DNA of 61,377 nt from SH-MAG3 sp035461245. GTDB lineage: Bacteria; Gemmatimonadota; Gemmatimonadetes; Longimicrobiales; RSA9. A program made the position numbers and the translations under genes. Below the pieces are notes generated by a model. It had not been told where the DNA came from, searched no databases, and saw only the letters and a list, made by a program, of their open reading frames with translations. Location of the stretch: contig DATHVP010000032.1 of assembly GCA_035461245.1 (NCBI GenBank), forward strand, positions 1 to 61,377. The letters run 5' to 3'. Below are positions 44,091 to 52,682 of this stretch, one piece after another; the first letter of the stretch is position 1, and each line of letters starts with the position of its first letter.

Positions 44091-47000
44091 TCAGTAGAGT
44101 GCGGGCGTGTCCATCAGCCGTGCGGCAGCGGCGCGGATGGACGCCACCGCCGGCGCGAGCTCCTCATCAGCGCTGTCCCACAGGTCCAGCAGCTGCTGGT
44201 AGACCACGGCCGCGGCATCGGGGTCCCCTGCAGCGGCGTGCGCTTCTGCCAGCCGCTGGAGAGCCACAGGCAGGTAAAGGCGGTTCTTCGTCATGGCGTG
44301 CATGGCGTGCAGCCTGGGGTCGGCGGCGCGCCGGAACCGGGCGGCGGCGGAATCAGGCTCCGCCATCAGGTCGAATGCCATCCCTGTCAGCAGTTCGTTC
44401 CAGATGCGCCAGCCGATGGCGTCGCGGTCGGAGGGCCAGCCGTCCCGCAGAATGCCCAGGGCGGCGGCGCCGTCGCCGTTGTGGATGGCGAGTGCGGCGC
44501 CCACCAGCGCCGTGCCGGCGCGGCCCAGCCAGTGGCCGGGGTCGGGATACCCGGGGTATGCCGCCGCGATCTCCCGGACGATGTCGGGCCGGCCGTGGAG
44601 TGCCGCCTGGACCTGCAGGTTGGTTCGTGTGATGAACCGGTCCGGCTCGGGCACGGCATCCGCCGGGATCTCCCGGAGCACCCGTCGCAGGGCAGTGGCG
44701 ACTGCCGCGTCGTCACCGCGGAGGGCGTGGGCGGCAACAATACCCTGCAGCGAGTGGGCAAGGTTGCGGTGCCGGGCGGCGTCGGCATGCATGCGCGCCG
44801 CCTGCTCGAGCCGGCTGACGCCGCGTTCGATGCGGCCGCCGGCGACATCGGCGGAGCCGCAGAATTCGTAGTCATCGGCAAGGAACGGTTGGCGCGGGGA
44901 GCCGGCGAGCACATCGGCACAGCGGGCTTCCGCCGTGCCATGCTCGCCTGTCGCCACGGCCCGCGCAGTCCACCAGCGCTGCGCCACCAGGTCGAAGCCA
45001 CGGTCTTCCGCAAGCCGGGCCAGGCTGTCGGCGGCGGTCGGCTCCCCGGCAACGAACGCGCCGACGATGGCGTTGTGGATTGACAGGGGCGAGAACGGGT
45101 CCAGCTCAACGGCGCGCAGGTAGTACGGCAGCGCCGCGCGATCGTCGGCCAGCCAGGACTGCAGCAGTGAGCCCATGTTGTTGGCGGCGCGGCTGTCCAG
45201 CGGGTAGCGCTGCAGCAGCAACTGGTACGCGTGCACCGCCGGATGCGGCTCGAACGTCACAGTGGCGTGGTAAATGGCTTCCACGTGCCACCGCTCCCGG
45301 TCGGTGAGTCGGTGGCGCAGTTCCCAGGCGCGCGTCAGGTGGTGACGCGCGTCGCCGAAGCGCAGGTGCGAGGTTGCCAGTGCGCCGGCCAGGCGGTGGG
45401 CCATGGCGAATCCGGGATCCGTGTCGAGGGCCCGGGCGACCACGGCGGCGGCGGCATCGTGGTCAATCATGCTGAGCCGCTCGGCCTCCGCATAGAGACG
45501 GAGTGCTTCCATGGACGACGTCGTCACCGCCGGCAGCGGGCGGCTGCGGCGCACCTCGTCGCGAGCTTCGCCCAGCCGCCTGCGCATGGCCCGGGACAGC
45601 GCTTCGACGCCCTCCAGCAGCCGGTGCTCAGCCGATGCTGCACGCACCGCAAACAGCTCCTCGCCGGTGCCCGGCCGCAGTGCCCGGCCGCTGAGCACGT
45701 ACTGCGAACCCAGGCGGCGCACGTCCACACTCAGGACCGCGCCGGCCCCCGCCCGCTCCGCCACGTCCATGGCCAGCGGGACGGCCAGCGGGGTTGTGTC
45801 CGCGACGTCCATGGTGCGGAGCACGGCGGCCACCTGGCTGCGGGACAGGACTGCCACGTGATCCGACTGCTGCAGGTCCACACTGAGCGCCTCGCGCATG
45901 GCGGCGGCGACATCGGCTGCATCGGCGCCGGCAGTGAAATCGGCAAGCACGACCCAGCCCGGAGTATCCATCACGTCGCCGTCACCGGTATAGCCCGTGA
46001 TGCGGGGCATGCCGGTGGCCGCCAGGAACCCGCTGGCGGCGGCCAGGACCAGGACGGCCAGGGCGAGGCCCGGCAGCAGCCGGCGCCGCCGCATCCTTGC
46101 GGTGCCAGGGCGCATGCGCGCCGCTGCCAGGAGCGGGAAACCGCCGGCGAGGACGGCCAGCAGTGCCAGGGGCGTCCAGGCCGGAAGGAGGAATCGGTCG
46201 GCGGCCAGGGAGAAGGCCTGGAACACCGCCGCCGCCACGCCGGCGTACAGGCCGGCCCGCAGCCAGAGGCCGCGGCTGCGCCAGGACAGCCCGGGCTCGG
46301 CGCTCCCGGCACCACGCAGGGCGGCTGCCAGTTCGGCGGCGTCGCGGGGACGGTGCTCGGGATCCTTCTCCATGCAGTGCGCGACGAGGCCTGTCAGCGA
46401 CGGTGGCGCGTCGGGTCGGAGGGATGAGATCGGGGCGGGCTCGTCGTGCCGGATGGCGTTGATCAGGGCCGCGCTGCCGACGGCCTCGAACGGCCTGCGG
46501 CCGGTGAGCATCTCGTACAGGATCACGCCCAGCGCCCAGACATCCGCTGAGGCGTCCCCGGCGCCCCGCGTCTGCTCCGGACTCATGTAGGCCAGGGTAC
46601 CGGCGGTCGGCGTTGCCGAACGGGACAGCAGGGTATGCGCGACGTGGGCAACGCCGAAGTCCACGATGCGGATCCTGCCGTCCGGTCCGCACACGATGTT
46701 CTCGGGCTTGACGTCCCGATGTACTACGCCCCGGCGGTGGGCCGCCGCCAGCCCGTCGGCAACGCCGGTGGCGATTGTCACCGTCTCGGCCAGGTGCAGA
46801 GGCCCCGCATCGAGCTTTTCCCGCAGCGTCTGCCCCTCACAATAGGCCATGGCGATGAAGACGCTGCCGTCGTCCGTCTCACCCACCTCGTAGACCGTGG
46901 CGATGTGGGGGTGGTCGAGGGCCGATGCGGCCCGTGCCTCCGCCAGGAGCCTGCGATTGGCGGCGGCGTCGCTGCCCAGCCCCGGTGGCAGCAGCTTCAG

Positions 47001-47405
47001 CGCCACGTGCCGGTCGAGTGCCGGGTCATGCGCCAGGTAGACGACGCCCATGCCGCCCCTGCCCAGCCGGCGCCGCACCTGGTAGCGGCCGATGGTGTCG
47101 GGATCCGCCGCCACCGGGGCCTGCAGCAGGTCGTGTGCGCGGTCGGCGTCGAGGGTCTCGAGGAAATCCGGCTCCCGGGTGTGCAGGGCGTCGTGCGCCG
47201 CGAGCAGTGCCTCGAGTCGCCCCAGCAGGTGACGGTCGCTCGCGCACTGCTGCCGCACCCACGCGTCACGTGCGGCGCCGGACAGTTCCAGCGCGCCATC
47301 AAACAGGGCCTGCAGTTCCTGCCACGACGCCGATGACGCCGGTCCATGCTCCCGGCTGGTCGGTGAGCCGCCGGCAGCGTTCCGGTCTCCGGGCCGCGAA
47401 TTCAC
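44091..47405 (-). CDS. Membrane Ser/Thr protein kinase with TolB-like and TPR regions
   Basis: This 1104-aa kinase has a Hanks-type domain (about 105-370), with RLGRGGMGVVYLA, HVALKLLP, VVHRDVKPENI, DFGVAHV and GTLAYMSPEQT; all catalytic residues are present. Two hydrophobic helices follow (about 395-465). A TolB/FlgO-like module is at about 480-610 (VVLADFTAGADAADVAAAMREAL...GAVLSVDVRRLG), a feature seen in some Gemmatimonadota and Acidobacteria kinases. A long TPR-like helical region runs to the end (about 630-1100). The gene starts within the stop of the ECF sigma gene upstream (4-bp overlap), so the pair is coupled, as in the 22.9-26.0 kb pair. Signal sensed is unknown. Confidence 0.9.
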   Translation of the reverse strand: MNSRPGDRNAAGGSPTSREHGPASSASWQELQALFDGALELSGAARDAWVRQQCASDRHLLGRLEALLAAHDALHTREPDFLETLDADRAHDLLQAPVAADPDTIGRYQVRRRLGRGGMGVVYLAHDPALDRHVALKLLPPGLGSDAAANRRLLAEARAASALDHPHIATVYEVGETDDGSVFIAMAYCEGQTLREKLDAGPLHLAETVTIATGVADGLAAAHRRGVVHRDVKPENIVCGPDGRIRIVDFGVAHVAHTLLSRSATPTAGTLAYMSPEQTRGAGDASADVWALGVILYEMLTGRRPFEAVGSAALINAIRHDEPAPISSLRPDAPPSLTGLVAHCMEKDPEHRPRDAAELAAALRGAGSAEPGLSWRSRGLWLRAGLYAGVAAAVFQAFSLAADRFLLPAWTPLALLAVLAGGFPLLAAARMRPGTARMRRRRLLPGLALAVLVLAAASGFLAATGMPRITGYTGDGDVMDTPGWVVLADFTAGADAADVAAAMREALSVDLQQSDHVAVLSRSQVAAVLRTMDVADTTPLAVPLAMDVAERAGAGAVLSVDVRRLGSQYVLSGRALRPGTGEELFAVRAASAEHRLLEGVEALSRAMRRRLGEARDEVRRSRPLPAVTTSSMEALRLYAEAERLSMIDHDAAAAVVARALDTDPGFAMAHRLAGALATSHLRFGDARHHLTRAWELRHRLTDRERWHVEAIYHATVTFEPHPAVHAYQLLLQRYPLDSRAANNMGSLLQSWLADDRAALPYYLRAVELDPFSPLSIHNAIVGAFVAGEPTAADSLARLAEDRGFDLVAQRWWTARAVATGEHGTAEARCADVLAGSPRQPFLADDYEFCGSADVAGGRIERGVSRLEQAARMHADAARHRNLAHSLQGIVAAHALRGDDAAVATALRRVLREIPADAVPEPDRFITRTNLQVQAALHGRPDIVREIAAAYPGYPDPGHWLGRAGTALVGAALAIHNGDGAAALGILRDGWPSDRDAIGWRIWNELLTGMAFDLMAEPDSAAARFRRAADPRLHAMHAMTKNRLYLPVALQRLAEAHAAAGDPDAAAVVYQQLLDLWDSADEELAPAVASIRAAAARLMDTPALY

Positions 47406-47992
47406 GCCGGCTCCGGCGGTGCGCCACGCAGGACGCCGTAGAGCCAGGCCCTGGCCAGGGCCCAGTCGGACTTAACGGTGCGAGCGGATACGTCGAGTGC
47501 CGCCGCCGTTTCCTCCACGCTGAGGCCACCGAAGTAGCGACACTCGACTACACGGGCATGGCGCGGGTTCATCTGCTCCAGCTGCTGCAGCGCATCGTCC
47601 AGCTCCACCAGGTCCGAGGCGTACGCGTCCACCGCGGCGTGGCCCTCGTCCAGCGTCACCATGGCCTGCCCGCCCCCGCGCTTGACGGCGCCGCGGCGGC
47701 GGGCGGCATCAATGAGGACCTGGCGCATGGCGCGGCCGGCGGCGGCGAAGAAGTAGGCGCGTCCCCGGTCCGCCACCTGGTCGCTGTCCACCAGCCGCAG
47801 CCACGCCTCGTGGACCAGTTCCGTCGGTTGCAGCGTGACGTTGCGGTGTTCGCGGGCAAGCTGCCGCCGTGCCAGCTCGCGCAGCTCGTCGTAGAGCATG
47901 GGCATGAGCTGGGACAGCGCCGGGGACCCTGCGAAATCGACAGTGCTGAGCAGGGTCGTCACCGCAGAACGGGACGGATGATCGTAATTCAT
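47402..47992 (-). CDS. ECF-type RNA polymerase sigma factor (TIGR02999 type)
   Basis: This 196-aa sigma factor has region 2 with LMPMLYDELRELARRQLAREHRNVTLQPTELVHEAWLRLV, the TIGR02999 signature. Region 4 has VVECRYFGGLSVEETAAALDVSARTVKSDWALARAWLY. The ATG at 47992 is taken for its homology to family starts; no strong ribosome site is visible. It overlaps the downstream kinase gene by 4 bp (ATGA), so regulator and kinase are made together. No anti-sigma factor is adjacent, so control may be by phosphorylation, which is inference. It is divergent from the lipoprotein gene at 48159, 166 bp away. Confidence 0.9.
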   Translation of the reverse strand: MNYDHPSRSAVTTLLSTVDFAGSPALSQLMPMLYDELRELARRQLAREHRNVTLQPTELVHEAWLRLVDSDQVADRGRAYFFAAAGRAMRQVLIDAARRRGAVKRGGGQAMVTLDEGHAAVDAYASDLVELDDALQQLEQMNPRHARVVECRYFGGLSVEETAAALDVSARTVKSDWALARAWLYGVLRGAPPEPA

Positions 47993-48158
47993 GGCAGGCT
48001 GAAGGATTGGCCGGATAATAGGCCCGCGGCCACGGCGGGGCAACAGGATCGGGCCGCCCGCAGCGGCCCGTCGAGACTCGCCGTTGCCCCTTTGACCGGG
48101 TTTCTGCGCAGGAGGGATGACGACACAGAGCATCAACCAGGTCACGGAAGGATCCCAC

Positions 48159-48701
48159 ATGAAGTCACATCGTATTATCTCCCATCGCGTCATTGCCCTG
48201 GCCGCGTGCGGGCTGCTGGCGGCCTGCGACAGCAGCACCGAGCCGCAGCCGGACCTGGCGGCACAGGTCCGCAGCGAGACGGCGCGCTTCTCGGCCACGT
48301 CCGCGGCCATCGAAGCCGGCTACGAACTCGAGGACCACTGCGTCGCTCATCCGGACCTTGGCGGCATGGGCTACCACTGGGTCAATGGCCCGCTCATTGA
48401 CACCGAGTTCGAGGCCATGCGGCCGGAGGCTCTGCTGTACGAGCGGGACGGGAACGGCGAGTTCCAGCTCACGGGCGTCGAGTACATCGTCATCGCGGCG
48501 CCGGGCGTGGCCCTGGACGGGCCGGCGCGACCTGACTTCGACGGGCATCCCTTCGACATCGGCGGTGTCCCCCCGCTGGCCGATGCCGGCGTACCCCACT
48601 GGAGCCTGCACGTCTGGCTGCACAAGGACAACCCGAATGGGGTGTTCCTGCCGTTCAACCCGAGCGTGTCATGCGCCATGTCAGAGGGGCATTCCCACTG
48701 A
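48159..48701 (+). CDS. Hypothetical lipoprotein
   Basis: This 180-aa predicted lipoprotein has the signal VIALAACGLLAACDSSTEP (lipobox LAAC). The mature part has Cys in EDHCVAHPDLGGMGYHWVNGPLID and near the C-terminus (SVSCAMSEGHSH), plus the motifs LTGVEYIVIAAPGVALDGPARPDFDGHPFD and HWSLHVWLHKDNPNGVFLPFNP. Two Cys and many His residues may bind metal or form a disulfide. Similar proteins exist in soil bacteria, but no function is known to me. GGAAGGA at 48146-48152 supports ATG 48159. It converges with the S9 peptidase gene over a hairpin. Confidence 0.78.
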   Translation: MKSHRIISHRVIALAACGLLAACDSSTEPQPDLAAQVRSETARFSATSAAIEAGYELEDHCVAHPDLGGMGYHWVNGPLIDTEFEAMRPEALLYERDGNGEFQLTGVEYIVIAAPGVALDGPARPDFDGHPFDIGGVPPLADAGVPHWSLHVWLHKDNPNGVFLPFNPSVSCAMSEGHSH

Positions 48702-48718
48702 GCCATTGAAGCCCGGAC

Positions 48719-48763
48719 GCACGGGAGCCCGGGGCCGCCAACGGCGACCCCGGGCTCCCGTGC
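48719..48763. terminator. Bidirectional GC-rich hairpin
   Basis: 16-bp perfect inverted repeat (48719-48734 and 48748-48763). The 13-nt middle can pair again (CGCC-aac-GGCG), giving nearly one continuous stem of over 20 bp with a mismatch. It sits between the convergent lipoprotein and S9 peptidase genes. No U-tract on either side. Confidence 0.85.
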
Positions 48764-48776
48764 GGTGGCCGGTGTG

Positions 48777-51686
48777 TCAGCCCCCGTTGCCTGCGGTCGC
48801 CGTCGATTCCGCCGGCTCTGTCTGGATCACCTGATCGCTGCCCTTGCGCAGGAACGGGATTCCCTGGGTCATCCAGTCCGGTGCCGGGGCCCCCGTCAGG
48901 TGGTGATCGAAGAACTGCTGCATGCGCAGATCCATGTCGCGCTGGTTGGCGCGGCGGCGGGGGTTGTGGGCATCACCGTTGTAATTGAGCAGGTAGACTT
49001 CCTTGCCCAGGCGGCGCAGGGCAATGAACATCTCGATCCCCTGCGTCCACGGCACGGCCCCGTCATTATCATTGTGCATGATAAGGAGCGGGGTTTCCAC
49101 GCGGTCTGCATAGAACAGCGGCGAATTTTCGATGTAGCGTGTCGGGTACTGCCACGGCGAGCCGCCGATGCGGCTCTGCCCGAACTCGTACTGACTCGTC
49201 CGGGAGTTGCCCGACTCGTAGCGGATGCCGCCGTAGGCGCTCGTCATGTTCGCCACCGGCGCACCGGCCATCGCGGCGGCAAACAGGTTTGACTGGGTGA
49301 TGATGTAGGTTGTCTGGTACCCGCCCCACGACTGGCCCTGGATGCCGATCCCGTCTTCCTTGACGAAGCCCTGCGCAATCAGGTGCTGCACGCCCGGCAC
49401 GATGGTCTTCAGTGCGCTGGGCCCCGGATATCCGTCCACGTAATGGATGTCCGGCATGAAGACGAGGTAGCCCCTGGATACGTAGACCGGCGCGTTGATG
49501 ACGTTTCGGCCGGTGGGCGTACTGTAGCTGTGCAGCGACGGTGTGTGCGTGTCGTAGAAGTAGACCACCATCGGATACTTCTGTGACGGATCGAAGTCCT
49601 CGGGCTTGTAGAGCAGCCCTCGCACCGGCACGCCATCATTGGTCAGCCAGCTGACGATCTCCACGGTGCCCCAGCGGTACTCCGCCTGCTGGGGGTTCGC
49701 GTCCGAGATACGTGACAACTGGTCCAGGCGCGTGCCGGTCCACAGGTTCGGGAACTCCTGGAACGTGGACATGGTGAGGACGTAGCGCTCGGCGTCACGG
49801 GCGCGCTGCGGTGTGCCGACGTTGCGGTGCGCCATCATGATCTGCTCCGGCGGCGTGGTCCTCCCGAGTCGATCCTGCCAGAACCCGCTGGCCATGGTGG
49901 TCTCGTCCACCGCCCGCAGCAGCAACGGCTGGGCCGGATCCACGAAGGGCGAGTCCCTGTCCAGGTTCACCAGCCGGAACACGGTGTTGCTGCGCCGGCC
50001 TGCGGAGTCTGTGACCATGCGAGGGGCGCGCGCGCCGGCGGGGTCCAGCTCCCAGATGTCGTACCGATCGTAGACCAGCACGCTGGCGTCGTCTGGCGTC
50101 CACCCGGCGATGCCCCAGGCCGGCGGCGTGCTGGGAGTGCTGTGCGTCTCGCGGTCGAAGCGAACGTCCAGCCCCTCGGTGAGGGCAACGGTGCGACGGG
50201 TGCGCACTGAGTATGCGTGCCAGCCCCCATCCTCGAACCAGGTGACGTACCGAGCGCCGGGCGAGAGAGAGGCGTTGCCGCGGGCGGCGGTACGCAACGT
50301 CGTCATCTCGCCCGTCGTCGCATCCACGAGATACGTGTCGGTGGCGCTGCCCCCCCACATGGCCTCCACCCGATAGGGCACGTTCGTGTTCGCCACGCCG
50401 ATGCGACCGTCGTCCGAGAGCGAGACGGATGGGATGGAGTCGCTGGTGAGCTGCACGACCCGGCGGGACGCGAGGTGGTAGATGCCCGTAAACGTCCGGT
50501 TGCGGTCCCGGGTGGCACTGTTCTCCTGCTGTGACTGCAGATAGGGATCGCGCCAGTGCCAGAGGTCGAAGACGGCCAGGCCACGCAGCGAGTCCGCCGG
50601 GATGGCGCGGACCGGCGGGGGCGCCATGGGGAACGTCAGCGCGCTGCCGTCCCTGGTGAAGGAGATGGAGCCCCGGTCCGCCACGGTCAGGCCGTCGCCT
50701 GCACCATCAGGTGCGACAATGGCGCGGGCTGCGGGCGCGCGCAGCGTGGCGTGGTAGAGCGTGCTGCGAGGCTCGTCAGCGTCGTAGTCCTCGCGGTCCG
50801 ACACGAAGGCGACCTGTGTACCGTCACGGTCCCAGGTGAGAAGCCGGTACACGCCTCGTCCCGACATCACAGTCGTCGTGACGGCAGTGGACAGGTCCAG
50901 GAAGTAAACGCCGTCACGGTCCGGCGTGCGCGACGAGACCACATACGCCAGCGTGGTGCCCGCTCGGTTGAACGTGTGCGCCGCCACGTCGTCAACACGC
51001 GTTTCGGTGCCCGTCTCCAGGTCCCTCAGAATCAGCGTGCTGCCATACGTGCGACGACGTTGCGGACCGGCGTCCCCGGCGGCTCCCGCCTGCCGGGCGG
51101 CCCCGCCGGAACGCGCGCTGTCCGCCGCTGCCGTGTCCGCAGGCGCGGTGTACGCCACGAACCGGCCCGACTCGCCGGAGAGCGTGAACGAGCGGACGCC
51201 GGCCACGCGCGTGGTGGAGCCGGTGGCCAGGTCCAGGATCATCAGGGCCGGCCGCGGCGCCGCCGTGCCACGGCGACCTGCGGCCTCAGCCGCGCTCACC
51301 TCTTCCCGTGATGGCTGCACTATGAACAGGACGCGTCGGCTGTCCGCCGTAAACTGGGCCGGCCCGACGCTTCCGCCACCGCCGCCGCCGCCTTCCTCCC
51401 CAGGGCCGCCGCCGACTCCGATGACTTCTCGACCGGTATACCCTCGAGAGTGACGGTGTTCGCGGGTACTACCGGTCGCGCGTACCACCAGCTCGCCCTC
51501 GCCCACGAGGGGCTGGACCGTGTACGCGACCCATTCGCCATCGTTGGAAAGCGTGGAGCCCTGGATTGAGTTCCAAATGTCGTAGTCGGCCTGCGTCAAC
51601 TGGCGCCGCATCGTTTCCTGGCCGGCGGCGGGCATGGCCAGTACCGAAAGCGCGACCAGCAGCAGTGCTGCCTTCATCTGCGTCAT
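48777..51686 (-). CDS. S9 family peptidase (prolyl oligopeptidase-like), secreted
   Basis: This peptidase has about 969 aa. Signal peptide: MTQMKAALLLVALSVLAMPAAGQ. A beta-propeller region (about 40-680) contains a low-complexity insert of glycines near residue 95 (GGGGGGGSV) and a Gly/Ala-rich Asp/Ser segment near 200. The C-terminal hydrolase domain has Ser in GIQGQSWGGYQTTYI, Asp in MHNDNDGAVPWTQG and His in NYNGDAHNP. It is longer than the other two S9 enzymes here. I choose ATG 51686, with AGGA upstream; the frame is open to ATG 51710. The promoter region (51690-51797) contains the AT-rich inverted repeat at 51745-51760. It ends facing the lipoprotein gene. Confidence 0.9.
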   Translation of the reverse strand: MTQMKAALLLVALSVLAMPAAGQETMRRQLTQADYDIWNSIQGSTLSNDGEWVAYTVQPLVGEGELVVRATGSTREHRHSRGYTGREVIGVGGGPGEEGGGGGGGSVGPAQFTADSRRVLFIVQPSREEVSAAEAAGRRGTAAPRPALMILDLATGSTTRVAGVRSFTLSGESGRFVAYTAPADTAAADSARSGGAARQAGAAGDAGPQRRRTYGSTLILRDLETGTETRVDDVAAHTFNRAGTTLAYVVSSRTPDRDGVYFLDLSTAVTTTVMSGRGVYRLLTWDRDGTQVAFVSDREDYDADEPRSTLYHATLRAPAARAIVAPDGAGDGLTVADRGSISFTRDGSALTFPMAPPPVRAIPADSLRGLAVFDLWHWRDPYLQSQQENSATRDRNRTFTGIYHLASRRVVQLTSDSIPSVSLSDDGRIGVANTNVPYRVEAMWGGSATDTYLVDATTGEMTTLRTAARGNASLSPGARYVTWFEDGGWHAYSVRTRRTVALTEGLDVRFDRETHSTPSTPPAWGIAGWTPDDASVLVYDRYDIWELDPAGARAPRMVTDSAGRRSNTVFRLVNLDRDSPFVDPAQPLLLRAVDETTMASGFWQDRLGRTTPPEQIMMAHRNVGTPQRARDAERYVLTMSTFQEFPNLWTGTRLDQLSRISDANPQQAEYRWGTVEIVSWLTNDGVPVRGLLYKPEDFDPSQKYPMVVYFYDTHTPSLHSYSTPTGRNVINAPVYVSRGYLVFMPDIHYVDGYPGPSALKTIVPGVQHLIAQGFVKEDGIGIQGQSWGGYQTTYIITQSNLFAAAMAGAPVANMTSAYGGIRYESGNSRTSQYEFGQSRIGGSPWQYPTRYIENSPLFYADRVETPLLIMHNDNDGAVPWTQGIEMFIALRRLGKEVYLLNYNGDAHNPRRRANQRDMDLRMQQFFDHHLTGAPAPDWMTQGIPFLRKGSDQVIQTEPAESTATAGNGG

Positions 51687-51744
51687 CGGGGACGGTCCTG
51701 TGCGGGTCATGCGGAGGTCACCGAGCCCGGTGACGGTGGAATGA

Positions 51745-51760
51745 CATACAAATTAGTATG
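51745..51760. promoter_or_regulatory. AT-rich inverted repeat upstream of S9 peptidase gene
   Basis: CATAC-AAATTA-GTATG, a 5-bp arm inverted repeat standing out in GC-rich DNA, 58 bp upstream of the S9 peptidase ATG. It may be an operator or include a -10-like element (CATACT on the minus strand). No regulator can be named. Confidence 0.35.
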
Positions 51761-51797
51761 CCGGATCGCATGCGGGAAGGATAAATTGCGCCGGCAG

Positions 51798-51827
51798 CTG
51801 CCGCCGCGCCCTGCGGCGCGGCGGCAG
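51798..51827 (-). terminator. Hairpin terminator after SCO1/CtaG operon
   Basis: 13-bp perfect inverted repeat (51798-51810 and 51815-51827) with a CTGC loop, 12 bp past the stop of the CtaG-like gene on the minus strand. On that strand an AT-rich stretch (CAATTTATCC) follows about 10 nt later. It separates the operon from the S9 peptidase promoter. Confidence 0.75.
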
Positions 51828-51839
51828 GTCATGTGGAGG

Positions 51840-52682
51840 TCACCGCTGTGGGTCGGCGAGGGCCGCAGGCGCTGCCTGCACCGGAGCTGTCTCGGCGCGG
51901 GCCTCCCTGGCGCTCCACCGCAGGAACACGGCGCCGACGGCCAGCAGGATGATGATCATGCCCACGACTTCCATCATCAGGCCCGCCATCTGCTGGTCCG
52001 CGCGCGCCGAGATGTTGCTTATGCGTGGCGCCAGCTCGTAGGTGGCGTACTGGGGGAACCGGCTGAACGTCAGGTAGATGAAGACGGGCTTCATGGCGAT
52101 GAGGTAGAGGCCGAGATAGCCGACCTTGGCGAGTTCGCGCAGCTGCGAGCCGCCCGGCGTGCCGACGCACACCGGCCACCAGAAGATGATGCCGCCGCCC
52201 AGCCACAGCATGTCAATGGCGAAGGATCCGAGCTGCGTCGCCATGAGCGTGTCCACCACCGGCGGCAGGTGCGTCAGTATGACCATGAGGTTGAATGACG
52301 TAAACGCCACCACCGGCCGGGTCACGGGGGTGAGCACCGCCAGCAGCCGGGGCGGCAGCTGCTCGTAGGCCTGCTCGGGGATCCCGTACAGCAGCAGCGG
52401 CGGCACGATCAGGCCCATGAGGAGGAACTGCACCATGTGCACGCTGGCCAGGTAGCCGGCGCCAATGGCGCCGATGGGCCAGTCCAGCGAGAGCCACAGC
52501 AGCAGCAGCCCCGTGGCAAAGAGGGCAATGCTGGAGCGGAACGCACCTCCGCCCGCGGCGCGGGTCCGCCTGAGCAGGCGCGCATAGCCGGTGGCGATGA
52601 TGCCGATGAACAGCCAGACCCCGGGATAGGCCTGCCAAGCCCACGTCCACGGCTCGCCCTGTGCCGAGCACCACCACTGCAT
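51840..52682 (-). CDS. CtaG-like cytochrome c oxidase assembly factor
   Basis: This 280-aa integral membrane protein of the caa3_CtaG family has about 7 helices: PGVWLFIGIIATGYARLL, SSIALFATGLLLLWLSLDWPIGA, HMVQFLLMGLIVPPLLLYG and others. The Met/His-bearing segments (GYLASVHMVQFLLMG; NLMVILTHLPPV) and WLGGGIIFWWPV are typical. CtaG proteins insert copper or assist assembly of heme-copper oxidases. It begins in the stop of the SCO1-PCuAC gene (1-bp overlap), so the two are a copper-delivery unit. Oxidase subunit genes are not in this window. Confidence 0.88.
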   Translation of the reverse strand: MQWWCSAQGEPWTWAWQAYPGVWLFIGIIATGYARLLRRTRAAGGGAFRSSIALFATGLLLLWLSLDWPIGAIGAGYLASVHMVQFLLMGLIVPPLLLYGIPEQAYEQLPPRLLAVLTPVTRPVVAFTSFNLMVILTHLPPVVDTLMATQLGSFAIDMLWLGGGIIFWWPVCVGTPGGSQLRELAKVGYLGLYLIAMKPVFIYLTFSRFPQYATYELAPRISNISARADQQMAGLMMEVVGMIIILLAVGAVFLRWSAREARAETAPVQAAPAALADPQR

